64,000 nucleotides of DNA. Origin: Amycolatopsis dendrobii. Lineage in GTDB: Bacteria; Actinomycetota; Actinomycetes; Mycobacteriales; Pseudonocardiaceae. A program made the translations under genes and the position numbers. Below are positions 33,760 to 42,237 of the stretch, piece after piece. Under the pieces are notes generated by a model. That model searched no databases, was not told the origin of the DNA, and was given only the letters and a program-made list of their open reading frames with translations. The DNA lies in assembly GCF_014145675.1 (NCBI RefSeq), contig NZ_JACGZW010000008.1:1-64000 (forward strand), read 5' to 3'. Each line of letters opens with the position of its first letter. Position 1 is the stretch's first letter.

Positions 33760-35163
33760 TCAGCGGGAAGCGGTGCGCCGCATGCCGAACCACGTGAGCA
33801 CGCCGCCGGCCAGGAACAGGCAGGCGCAGATCAGCATCGAGACGGCGAACCCTCGGTCGAGCGCGGCCGGGTCCGCTGCGAGGACCCGCGGGAGGCCGGC
33901 GACCGCGGGCAGTGCGGCCACCACGACGAGACCCGCGACGCGTGCCACGCCGTTGTTCACCGCGCTCGCGATGCCGACTCGCTGTTCGGGCACCGCGCCG
34001 AGCACGGCGGTGCTGATCGCGGGCGTGATCATCGCGATGCCGACGCCGATGAGCACGATCGTCGGGAGAACGTCCGCGAGGTACTCCGCGCCGGGGCCGA
34101 TGCGCAGCGCGAGCAGCAGCGCGGCCACGCAGCACAGCGAGCCCGCCGACACGAGCGTCCGCGAACCGATCTTCGCGGTGAGCGCGCCGGCGCGGGCGGA
34201 CAGCCCGAGCACCAGCAAGGTGGCCGGAAGCAGCGCGAGTCCGGCGGCGAGCGGGGTGTACCCGACGGTGACCTGCAGCTGGATCGGCAACAGGAAGAAC
34301 AGTCCGGCCAACGCGCCGTAAACGCAGAACGACGCGAGGTTCGCGGTGGAGAACTCCCGGGACGAGAACAGCTCGAGCGGCAGCATCGGCGCGCGGCGGC
34401 GACGCTCGGCTTGGACGAAGGCTGCGAGCGCGATCAGGCCGGCCGCCGCACTCGCGAAGACCGGCCAGCCCGCGCTGGAAGCCTCGGTGAGCGCGTAGGT
34501 CGCGCAGCCGAGCCCGGCCGCGGCGAGCAGTCCGCCGGCGAGGTCGAACCCGCGGGCCGGACCCGGGTCGCGGCTTTCCGGCACGTACCGGACCAGCAGC
34601 ACGGCCACGACCAGCGAGACCGGGACGTTGACCCAGAACGCCGAACGCCAGCTCGCGACGTCGACCAGCCAGCCGCCGACCAGCGGGCCGGCCGCGCCCG
34701 CGACGCCGCTCAGCCCGGACCACGCGCCGACGGCCCTGGCCTGGTCGCCGGGCCGGAACGCCTCCTGGACGAGCGCGAGCGACCCCGGGACGAGCAGCGC
34801 GCCGCCGAACCCCTGCAACGCCCGTGCGGCGATGAGCCATTCGACGTTCTGCGCGGCGCCGCACAGCAGCGACGCGACAGCGAACCAGGCGAGCCCGACC
34901 AGGTAGATCCGCCGCCGTCCGAAGCGGTCGCCCAGTGCGCCGCCGAGCAAGACGAATCCGGAAAGCGTGAGCGTGAAGGCGTTGACCGACCACTGCAGAC
35001 CGGTCAGCGAGGCGCCCAGGTCCTCCCCGATCGCCGGCAGCGCCACGTTGACCACCGTGGTTTCCAGCAGGACCAGGCCGGCGCCGAGGGCCGTCGCGAT
35101 CATGACCCACCGCCCGGCGGGCGCGGAAAGCCGGAGTGCGCCGGACGTCGTGACCCTCGCCAC
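33760..35163 (-). CDS. MFS transporter, DHA2/EmrB type (14 membrane segments)
   Basis: About 467 residues from the GTG at 35163 with a GGGAGG site 7 nt upstream; the longer frame to 35235 adds a non-hydrophobic head. About 14 hydrophobic segments are seen. DHA2 motifs: LLETTVVNVALPAIGEDLGA, LGDRFGRRRIYLVGL, ARALQGFGGALLVPGSLALV and WRSAFWVNVPVSL. Relatives export drugs or secondary metabolites. It is divergent from the flavin oxidase gene, with 190 bp between, and may export that enzyme's substrate or product. Confidence 0.92.
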   Translation of the reverse strand: MARVTTSGALRLSAPAGRWVMIATALGAGLVLLETTVVNVALPAIGEDLGASLTGLQWSVNAFTLTLSGFVLLGGALGDRFGRRRIYLVGLAWFAVASLLCGAAQNVEWLIAARALQGFGGALLVPGSLALVQEAFRPGDQARAVGAWSGLSGVAGAAGPLVGGWLVDVASWRSAFWVNVPVSLVVAVLLVRYVPESRDPGPARGFDLAGGLLAAAGLGCATYALTEASSAGWPVFASAAAGLIALAAFVQAERRRRAPMLPLELFSSREFSTANLASFCVYGALAGLFFLLPIQLQVTVGYTPLAAGLALLPATLLVLGLSARAGALTAKIGSRTLVSAGSLCCVAALLLALRIGPGAEYLADVLPTIVLIGVGIAMITPAISTAVLGAVPEQRVGIASAVNNGVARVAGLVVVAALPAVAGLPRVLAADPAALDRGFAVSMLICACLFLAGGVLTWFGMRRTASR

Positions 35164-35354
35164 AGCAAACCTCCCGGACGTCGAAAATACCGACGCTACC
35201 GGGGCTGGCGAAGCCTCGGGAAAGAATGTCCGCACTACGTCAAGTCGGGTCGCGGCTGCTTTGTCAATTCACGGAGTGCCGGCCGCCGTCTTGCCGCCGC
35301 CGGCCGCGGCCGAGGACCATTTTCCGGAGAGGACCACGTATCGGGAGGGCCAAG

Positions 35355-37061
35355 ATGTCAGTCGCCACGTCCCTGCTCGCGACGACCGCGGAAATAGCGC
35401 GCGAGTTGCGGGCGAAAATGCGCGGATCCGTTCTGACGGAATCGGATCCCGAATATTCCGGCGCCACGGCGATCTGGAACGGCGCGGTGGACCGCAGACC
35501 CGCGGTGATCGCCCGCTGCGCCGACGACCGCGACGTCGTCGCCGCGGTCTGCGCCGCCCGGCGGCACGGCCTGCCGCTTTCGGTGCTGGGCGGCGGACAC
35601 GACTGGGCGGGCCGCGCGCTGCGGGACGGCGGCCTGCTGGTCGACCTGACGCCGATGCGCGAAGTGCGCGTGGACGACCTGTCGTGGACAGCGTTCGTGC
35701 AGGGCGCCGCACGAGCGGGCGACGTGCTCGCCGCGGCCCGTCCGTACGGCCTGGCCCCGGTGACCGGCGTGATCAACAAGGTGGGGCTGACCGGGCTGGC
35801 GCTCGGCGGCGGCTACGGCGTGCTCGGCGGCCGCTACGGCCTGGCGAGCGACAACCTGATCAGCGCGGACGTGGTGCTCGCCGACGGCAGGAAGGTCACC
35901 GCGAACGCGACCGAGCACCCGGACCTGTACTGGGCGCTGCGAGGCGGCGGCGGCAACTTCGGCGTGGTGACCGAGGCGCATTTCCAGTTGCATCCGGTGT
36001 CCGCGGTGCAAGCCGGACTGCTCGTCTTCCCGCTGAACCAGGCGGCGCGGGTGCTGCGCGGCTACCAGGACCTGATCAGCGAGGCCCCGCACGACCTGAC
36101 GGTGATGGCCGGGTTCTTCGGCGGACCGGACGGCGAGCCCGTGCTGTTCCTGCTCCCGGTGTGGTGCGGGGACGAGCGGCGGGCCGAACCGTGGCTGGCG
36201 CGGCTGCGGGGCCTCGGCAAGCCGGTGGCGGGCGAACTGACCTCGATGGCCTATCCGGACGTGCTGAGCCTTTTCGACGCGAGCATCGTGGACGGCAGGC
36301 ACAACGAGATGCGCACCCGCTGGGTCGCCGGCCTGACGGACGAGATCATCGACATCGTCGTCGCGGCGATGTCCAAGGCGACCTCTCCGCTGACCGGCCT
36401 GTTCCTGCACAACTTCCACGGCGCGGCGACCGAGGTCGGCCCGGCCGACACCCCCTTCGCACTGCGCAGAGACCACCTGCTGGTGGAGATCTGCGCCTCC
36501 TGGGAGTCCACTGTGGACGACGACGGCACCGCGCACCGCCACTGGGCCCGGGACCTGTCCGCCGACCTGGCCCGGCACGCGCTCCCCGGCGGCTATCCGA
36601 ACCTGCTGGGCACCGACGAACCGGAACGCGTGACGGTCGCTTTCGGACCCAACGCGGCGCGGCTGCTGGAAATCGCCGAACGCTACGACCCGGACGGCGT
36701 GTTCAACGCGGTCGCCTCGCTCCGCCCGGATCCCCCGGCGCCCGCTCCCTCGACCACCGTGGAAACCATCCGGTTCAAGCTCCGCGGCGGCGTGTGCGAC
36801 GCCGACTTCCGCACGCTGAACCGGCAGGTGCAAGACGAGTACCTGGCCCGGCGGCCGGGTTTCCTGTCCAGGCAGACGTCCCGCAACGCCGACGGCGAGT
36901 ACCTGGTCGTCGTGCACTGGGCGAGCAAGGAGGACGCCCACGCCACGATGGGGTCGTTCTTCACCGCGCCGGAGACGCAAGGGTTCCTCGGCGCGGTGGA
37001 CAAGAGCACCGTCGCGTCGGGCAGCTACGCACTGGTCCCGGGGCCCCGACGGGCGGGATGA
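35355..37061 (+). CDS. FAD-linked oxidase with C-terminal dimeric-barrel (ABM-like) domain
   Basis: About 568 residues from the ATG at 35355 with a GGGAGGG site. Residues about 40-215 form a PCMH-type FAD domain: GGGHDWAGRA with His82 in the position usually linked to FAD, GLTGLALGGGYGVLGGRYGL, and GGGGNFGVVTEAHF. A berberine-bridge-like C-terminal FAD region runs to about 460 (ERYDPDGVFN). A separate domain of about 95 residues (about 470-562) then begins TVETIRFKLRGG. That domain is closely similar to the N-terminus of the cupin protein at 40344. The Cys used for bicovalent FAD linkage is absent (GRYGLASDNL). Confidence 0.88.
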   Translation: MSVATSLLATTAEIARELRAKMRGSVLTESDPEYSGATAIWNGAVDRRPAVIARCADDRDVVAAVCAARRHGLPLSVLGGGHDWAGRALRDGGLLVDLTPMREVRVDDLSWTAFVQGAARAGDVLAAARPYGLAPVTGVINKVGLTGLALGGGYGVLGGRYGLASDNLISADVVLADGRKVTANATEHPDLYWALRGGGGNFGVVTEAHFQLHPVSAVQAGLLVFPLNQAARVLRGYQDLISEAPHDLTVMAGFFGGPDGEPVLFLLPVWCGDERRAEPWLARLRGLGKPVAGELTSMAYPDVLSLFDASIVDGRHNEMRTRWVAGLTDEIIDIVVAAMSKATSPLTGLFLHNFHGAATEVGPADTPFALRRDHLLVEICASWESTVDDDGTAHRHWARDLSADLARHALPGGYPNLLGTDEPERVTVAFGPNAARLLEIAERYDPDGVFNAVASLRPDPPAPAPSTTVETIRFKLRGGVCDADFRTLNRQVQDEYLARRPGFLSRQTSRNADGEYLVVVHWASKEDAHATMGSFFTAPETQGFLGAVDKSTVASGSYALVPGPRRAG

Positions 37062-37076
37062 GCCCCACGCGGGAAA

Positions 37077-37113
37077 CCGGCCCTTCTTCTTGTGCACCAA
37101 GAAGAAGGGCCGG
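37077..37113. terminator. Bidirectional terminator hairpin
   Basis: Arms 37077-37091 and 37099-37113 form a perfect 15-bp stem with a 7-nt loop, between the convergent flavin oxidase and MFS genes. A/T-rich arm ends (TTCTTCTT/AAGAAGAA) next to the loop are unusual in this GC-rich sequence. Confidence 0.8.
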
Positions 37114-37146
37114 TCTGCTGGGCAGGAACCGCGGCGGGGAACCGCT

Positions 37147-38376
37147 TTACCGCGCGGGCACGGGCAAATACCGCAGCCCGGCAAGGGAAACCAGCACCAG
37201 CGACCCGACCCCGACGATCAGCACCCCGGTGGCCCCGAGCAGCCCGATCTGCGTGGTGGCGAATCCGGCGGCCACCGTGGGCACCACGGTGCCGAGATAG
37301 GCGACGATGTTCGTGGCGGCGACCAGCTCTCCGAGCCGTTCGGGCGGGGCGAGCGCGCTGGCGAGCCGGAAGGACGCCATGTTCGAGCAGCCCCATCCGA
37401 ACCCGAGCACCACAGTTCCCAGCAGGAACGCCGACCGCGACCCGGCGGCCAGCGAAGTCAGCACCCCCACGAGCCCGGTCAGTTGCGCGGCGGCCCCGGC
37501 CGACAGCTGCGGCCGGGCCGGCATCCGATGGCAAGCCACCTGTGCCGCCGCGGCGCTGCCGGCCAGCACCGCGATCACCGTCCCGCCGAGCGCGCGGCTG
37601 GAACTGCCCAGCACGACAGCGGCCACCGACGGCCCCAACGCCATGTAAAGCCCGCCTACCGCCCACACGGCGACGATCGTCGACGACAGCACCGTGAACG
37701 CGCGCCGGGCCGAGGAGGGCACGTGAATCCGCCGGGGCGCCAGCCGGAACCGGCGGCACAGCGAACCGGACCCGCACGGCGCGGTCTCCGGGACGAGCGC
37801 GACGCAGACACCGGAAGCGGCGAGCAGCCCGAGCAGGATCGCATACGGCAGCCGGGTCGGCGAGGGGCCGTACTCCACCAGCAGCCCGGATCCGAGCGCA
37901 CCGGCGCCGATTCCGATGATCGGCGTCACGCTCCCGCTCAGCACTCCCCGCCACCGCGCCCCGGGCGGCGCCAGCTCGAGCAGCGCGGCCGCGAGCGCCG
38001 AAGCCCCGATGCCGCCGCCGAACCCCTGCACCGCGCGGGCGGCGATCAGCCACGGAAGTCCCTGCGCGAAAAGGAACAGCACCGTCGCGGCGGACACCGT
38101 GCCGATCGCCAGCAGGATCGCCGGGCGGCGGCCGGTCAGGTCGGACAGCGAGCCGAACAGCAGCATGCTCGCCAGCACCGACACGCAGTACACCCCGAAC
38201 ACCACGGTGACCGTCGAGTCGTCGAACTGCCATTCCCGTTGGTACACCGGGTAGATCGGCGAGGGCACGGTCGACGCCGCGGACAGCAGCACCGCGGCGA
38301 ACCCGACCAGAACGGACGCCGATCGGCGGGAGGGGACGGGGGCGACGGCGTTCTGCCGACGGCTGGCAATCGTCAT
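37147..38376 (-). CDS. MFS transporter (DHA1 type)
   Basis: About 409 residues from the ATG at 38376 with an AAGGA site. Roughly 12 hydrophobic segments; family motifs are SAASTVPSPIYPVYQREWQF, GSLSDLTGRRPAILLAIG and ARAVQGFGGGIGASALAAAL. It resembles actinomycete MFS pumps of unknown substrate. A terminator separates it from the upstream ThDP-enzyme gene, but read-through is possible. It is the third MFS pump within 11 kb. Confidence 0.9.
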   Translation of the reverse strand: MTIASRRQNAVAPVPSRRSASVLVGFAAVLLSAASTVPSPIYPVYQREWQFDDSTVTVVFGVYCVSVLASMLLFGSLSDLTGRRPAILLAIGTVSAATVLFLFAQGLPWLIAARAVQGFGGGIGASALAAALLELAPPGARWRGVLSGSVTPIIGIGAGALGSGLLVEYGPSPTRLPYAILLGLLAASGVCVALVPETAPCGSGSLCRRFRLAPRRIHVPSSARRAFTVLSSTIVAVWAVGGLYMALGPSVAAVVLGSSSRALGGTVIAVLAGSAAAAQVACHRMPARPQLSAGAAAQLTGLVGVLTSLAAGSRSAFLLGTVVLGFGWGCSNMASFRLASALAPPERLGELVAATNIVAYLGTVVPTVAAGFATTQIGLLGATGVLIVGVGSLVLVSLAGLRYLPVPAR

Positions 38377-38400
38377 GGGAATCCTTTGGGTAGAAAAGGA

Positions 38401-38431
38401 AAAAGGCGGCCGCGGATCGTTCGCGGCCGCC
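38401..38431 (-). terminator. Rho-independent terminator of the ThDP enzyme gene
   Basis: Arms 38405-38414 and 38422-38431 form a perfect 10-bp stem with a 7-nt loop. The A-rich run just before it reads as a T-tract on the minus strand. It lies 14 bp after the stop of the upstream gene. Confidence 0.85.
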
Positions 38432-38444
38432 TCCTCGCCGAGGG

Positions 38445-40085
38445 TCAGAGACGGAACAGCCCCGGGTCCTCGACCACGACGTCGAGCAGCACCGGGCCGT
38501 CGGCGGCGAGGGCCTTCTTCAGCGAGTCGCGCAGCCCGTCCGGCGAGGTGATCCGTTCCGCCGCGCAGCCGAAGCCCTTCGCCAGCTGCGCCATGTCCAC
38601 ATCGGACAGATCCCAGCCGGCCTGCCACGATTCCTGGTCGGCGAGGTAGTACTTCAGCGACAGATAACCGGAGTTGTTCGGGATCACGAAGGTCACCGGC
38701 AGGTCGTGCTGCGCCGCGGTCCACAGCGCGTGCAGCGTGTACTGCGCGGACCCCTCCCCCACGACCACCACGGCACGGCGGTCCGGGCGGGCGAGGGCGT
38801 ACCCCACCGCGCCGGCGAACGGGAACCCGAGCGCGCCGCTCGCGGTCGCGAAGTACCCGTTGGACGGCCCGAGCGGGATCTGCTCGTGGAAATCGGCCCG
38901 CGCGATCGGGAGTTCCTCGAAGAGGACCGCGTCCTCCGGCAGTTCCTGCGACAGCAGGTGGAAGAGGTACGCCTGGGTGAGCGGTTCCGTGGCCTCCGGC
39001 ACCGGATAGGTCTGCTTGGGCGCCGGCGCGGCCAATCCGTCGCGCTGGCGCACCAGCGTGCCGAGCTGCTTGACCACCTGGCCGGGCGGGCACACGTAGA
39101 CCGCGTCCGCCATCGACCAGGACGCCGCCTCCGGATCGTCGGTGACATGCAGGAACCGGGTCCCCGCCGGCAGTTCGGGCGGGGCGCTGGAATCGAGCTC
39201 GGCGTCCTCGGTGGAGAACAGATCGGCCGTCGTGAACAGCGTGAACGCCGGGCTCCCGAGGATGGCGACGACGTCGTGCTGCCCCAGTTTTTCCGAGATC
39301 AGCTCCGGAATGGGCGGCAGCACGCCGGCGAACTGCGGGTGGCTCTCCGGGAAGCTGGCGCGCGGCCACACCGGGCTCCCCCACACGGTGGCGCCCAGCT
39401 TTTCGGCCAGCCGCACGAGGTCGTAGCGGGCCCCCTGCGCGTCGATCGCGGGACCCGCGACCAAAGCGGGGCGCTCGGCCGCGTTGAGCTCCTCGGCCAC
39501 CTTCGCGAGCACCGCCGGGTTCGGCACCACTGCCTGCTCCACCGTCGGCACCTTCACCGGCGGACCGGCGGGCCGCACCCAGTCGTCCTCGGGCACCGCG
39601 ACGAACGTCGGACCCTGCGGGTGCTGCTTGGCGATGTGGTACGCCTTGGCGAGCAACGCGGGAACGTCCTGCGGACGGGCCGGCTCCGCGGCCCATTTGA
39701 TGTAGGGCTGCGGGAGCTGGGTCGCGTCCTTCGCGTGCAGGAACGGCGCGCCCTGCAGCATCTTCCTCGCCTGCTGCCCGCCCAGGATCACCATCGGCGT
39801 GTGCGCGCTTGCCGCGGTGTAGACCGAGCCCATCGCGTTGCCGAGCCCCGGCCCGCCGTTGATCATCACCAGCGACGGCGCGCCGGTCGCCTGCGCGTAG
39901 CCGTCCGCCATGCCGACGACCGAGGCCTCCTGCAGCCCCGTCACGAACCGGAAGTCGGACGGCCAGGACTCGAACAGCTTCATCTCGGTATGGCTCGGGT
40001 TGCTGAAGATCGTGGTCATCCCGAGTTCGCGGAGAAGGTCCAGTGTCGCGTCCCGAACAGACCTGCCGTTTTTTTCCGTTGCCAC
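38445..40085 (-). CDS. Benzoylformate decarboxylase-like ThDP enzyme with altered active site
   Basis: Three-domain ThDP enzyme of 546 residues, GTG start at 40085 with a GGAGG site. The ThDP-activating Glu53 is present (LQEASVVGMADGYA), as is the cofactor motif GEGSAQYTLHALW ending in NNSG. Two residues used by benzoylformate decarboxylase differ: the Ser26 position in the family's GNPGS is His32 here (SNPSHTE), and the His70 position is Asn76 (MINGGPGLGN). The reaction may therefore not be a standard benzoylformate decarboxylation. It is divergent from the cupin gene, with 258 bp between. Confidence 0.85.
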   Translation of the reverse strand: MATEKNGRSVRDATLDLLRELGMTTIFSNPSHTEMKLFESWPSDFRFVTGLQEASVVGMADGYAQATGAPSLVMINGGPGLGNAMGSVYTAASAHTPMVILGGQQARKMLQGAPFLHAKDATQLPQPYIKWAAEPARPQDVPALLAKAYHIAKQHPQGPTFVAVPEDDWVRPAGPPVKVPTVEQAVVPNPAVLAKVAEELNAAERPALVAGPAIDAQGARYDLVRLAEKLGATVWGSPVWPRASFPESHPQFAGVLPPIPELISEKLGQHDVVAILGSPAFTLFTTADLFSTEDAELDSSAPPELPAGTRFLHVTDDPEAASWSMADAVYVCPPGQVVKQLGTLVRQRDGLAAPAPKQTYPVPEATEPLTQAYLFHLLSQELPEDAVLFEELPIARADFHEQIPLGPSNGYFATASGALGFPFAGAVGYALARPDRRAVVVVGEGSAQYTLHALWTAAQHDLPVTFVIPNNSGYLSLKYYLADQESWQAGWDLSDVDMAQLAKGFGCAAERITSPDGLRDSLKKALAADGPVLLDVVVEDPGLFRL

Positions 40086-40343
40086 GGTGAAAACCCTCCT
40101 TCGGGGCGCGGACTTGCGGTTGCTGTCCGAACGCTATCCACGCGGGCAACGGATCGACAGTGCGCGGCCGATGATCCAGCCGACGTCGTTAAGTCGGCTG
40201 CGGCAAAGCGCCCGATCCGGTTTTCCGGAGGAATATCCGGCGACTTCTACAAGTGACCGCGAAAAGACAGCTTTCGCTTGCCCCGGAAGAGCATGTCCTG
40301 TTTGACTCGGCGTTTCTCCGGCAAATACGAGAGGTGTTCGTCG

Positions 40344-41066
40344 ATGAGTACGATCGAGACCATCCGATTCAAGCTGCGCGACGGGGTCGGCGAGAGCGCG
40401 TTCCGCGCGCTCAATCACGAGGTCGAAACCCGGTACATGGCCCGGCGACCGGGTTTCCAGTCGCGGGAGACCGCGGTCTCCGCCGACGGGGAGTGGTTCG
40501 TCTCCGTGCACTGGGCGACCGCCGAGGACGCCAAGCGCACGGTGGACGCGTTCTTCTCGGCACCCGAAACCCAGGCTTTCCTGGCCGCGGTGGACGTCTC
40601 GACCGTGTCCTCCGGCAGCTACCAATTGCTTCCCGACGAGGACCCGCGGAAACCGCTGCACATCGTGAACAAATCCGACCTTCCGTCGGTGCGGCTCGGC
40701 GGCGAGATCATGGCGCGCATTTTCGACGGCGGCGCGCACGGCGACGGCGCGAATGTCTCCGCGTTCATTGTCGACCTGCCTCCTGGCGCGGGCCCGAAAC
40801 GGCACGTGCATCCGTACGAGGAGGTTTTCATCACCCTCGACGGAAAGGTGGAACTGGAGGCGGGCGGCACGCTGCGGACCACCGGACCGGACGAGGTCTG
40901 CGTCGTGCCCGCCGGCGTCCCGCACACGTTCACCAACGTCGGGACCGAACGCGCGGTGATGGTGAACGTCCACGCCGGCCGAAGCGTGGCCACCGAATTC
41001 GTGGAGGGCGGCCCGGAGCGGAAGGGCTACGAGTTCAACCACGCGGAAGGATCGTCGGCGCGGTAG
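40344..41066 (+). CDS. Dimeric-barrel (ABM-like) domain fused to cupin
   Basis: Protein of 240 residues from the ATG at 40344 with a GAGAGG site. Residues 1-92 (MSTIETIRFKLRDG to SSGSYQLL) closely match the C-terminal domain of the flavin oxidase at 35355. Residues about 125-225 are a cupin: metal-binding HVHPYEEVFITLDG (His, His, Glu) and PAGVPHTFTNVG (His). The combination suggests a small-molecule oxygenase or isomerase. Its last 40 bp overlap the 3' end of the opposite-strand membrane-protein gene. Confidence 0.87.
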   Translation: MSTIETIRFKLRDGVGESAFRALNHEVETRYMARRPGFQSRETAVSADGEWFVSVHWATAEDAKRTVDAFFSAPETQAFLAAVDVSTVSSGSYQLLPDEDPRKPLHIVNKSDLPSVRLGGEIMARIFDGGAHGDGANVSAFIVDLPPGAGPKRHVHPYEEVFITLDGKVELEAGGTLRTTGPDEVCVVPAGVPHTFTNVGTERAVMVNVHAGRSVATEFVEGGPERKGYEFNHAEGSSAR

Positions 41067-42022
41067 CAGAGCCGCTGGCTCATCGCGACGGCGTAGGGGG
41101 CGTAGCGGGTGCGCCAGTGCTGGAACACCGGCCACGCCTCCTGTTCGCCGAGTTCCTGCGGCAGGCCCGCGTCCACGGCGACCTTCAGGGTCTGGTCGAA
41201 GTCGCGTTCCTCGCGGCCCTCCAGGCTCACCACGGGCCGCGGGAGGCGGACGCCGACCTGCCGCGCCAGCACGGGAAAGCACTCCGCGCCCGCCATGAGC
41301 ACCGACCGGGTGCTCGGCGGCGCCCAGTCCGGCGCGACCGACTCGGTGAGCGCCGCGGCGTCGAGGACCAGCACCGCCGCGTCCAGCCAGCACGTCCCGG
41401 TGGCCGGGCGGTAGACGGTGAGCGCCGGGTAGCCGGTGTGGGTGGCCAGGATGTCGGCCAGCCAGCCGGTCCACTGCGCGAACAGCCGGTCGAGGTGGTC
41501 GCGCGAGCCGAGCCGCAGGTGCTCGGCCAGCACCTGCTCGGCCTCGGTGGCCATGGCGGCGCGCATCGACATCCGCGCCACGACCAGTTCGCGCCGGCTG
41601 TACGCCGCCGTGACCCGGTGCAGGTGCAGGACGAACGACGCGAGCACCAGCAACGCCGAGACCCACGCGGCGACAGCCAGCAGGTTTCCGTCGCGCAGCA
41701 CGAGAAATCCGGTCAGGCCGCTCCAGGTCAGCGGCACTCCGGCGAGCACCGGAGCCGTCAGCGCGAAGCCGGCGAGCGTCGCGACGAACCAGCACGCCGC
41801 CGCGAGGTACAGCGCGAGCGGCGCGCACAGTTCCAGCACCCGCTCGCCCGCCGCACGCGGCAGCCGGTGCGCCAGGACGGACCCTGCCCGCCAGGTGCCG
41901 CCCACGACGGTGCGCATCAGCACCGACGAACGCCAGCGCGGGACGAAAACGGTCCGCAGCACCGACAGCCAGGCGGCGACCGCGAGCGCAGCTCCGAAGA
42001 CGAATGCGATTGTTTCGGTCAC
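41027..42022 (-). CDS. Membrane protein, function unknown
   Basis: About 331 residues from a GTG at 42022. The N-terminal half has about four hydrophobic segments (ETIAFVFGAALAVAAWLSVL, LCAPLALYLAAACWFVATLA, and a pair around LLAVAAWVSALLVLASFVLH). The C-terminal half is soluble and helical (EAEQVLAEHLRLGSRDHLDRLFAQWTG region). No transporter or channel motif was recognised; a K-channel-like role was considered but no selectivity filter is visible. It ends inside the convergent cupin gene with a 40-bp overlap. Confidence 0.75.
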   Translation of the reverse strand: MTETIAFVFGAALAVAAWLSVLRTVFVPRWRSSVLMRTVVGGTWRAGSVLAHRLPRAAGERVLELCAPLALYLAAACWFVATLAGFALTAPVLAGVPLTWSGLTGFLVLRDGNLLAVAAWVSALLVLASFVLHLHRVTAAYSRRELVVARMSMRAAMATEAEQVLAEHLRLGSRDHLDRLFAQWTGWLADILATHTGYPALTVYRPATGTCWLDAAVLVLDAAALTESVAPDWAPPSTRSVLMAGAECFPVLARQVGVRLPRPVVSLEGREERDFDQTLKVAVDAGLPQELGEQEAWPVFQHWRTRYAPYAVAMSQRLCYRADDPSAWLNS

Positions 42023-42237
42023 GTGGCCACCGCCCGCGTCGCAGAAAGAGCCTGTCCGACCGCAGCCTGCCAAAGAGCGCGGGCGGCGAACAGAATGAGT
42101 TTGTGGTGGTACTCGCGGTTCCAGGACAGCGCGTACCGCGCGAGAGCGCTGTCGAGGGGAAACCGCGGAACCGGCACGGCCTGATTCTCATCACGGGGGC
42201 GCCGGGACGGCGAACATTCCGGCCGGATTCCGTGCAG

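Noticed and set aside
38445..40343. TPP riboswitch upstream of the ThDP-enzyme gene
   Set aside because: The leader between 40086 and 40343 shows no THI-box-like conserved sequence, and ThDP-using enzymes are not usually riboswitch targets.
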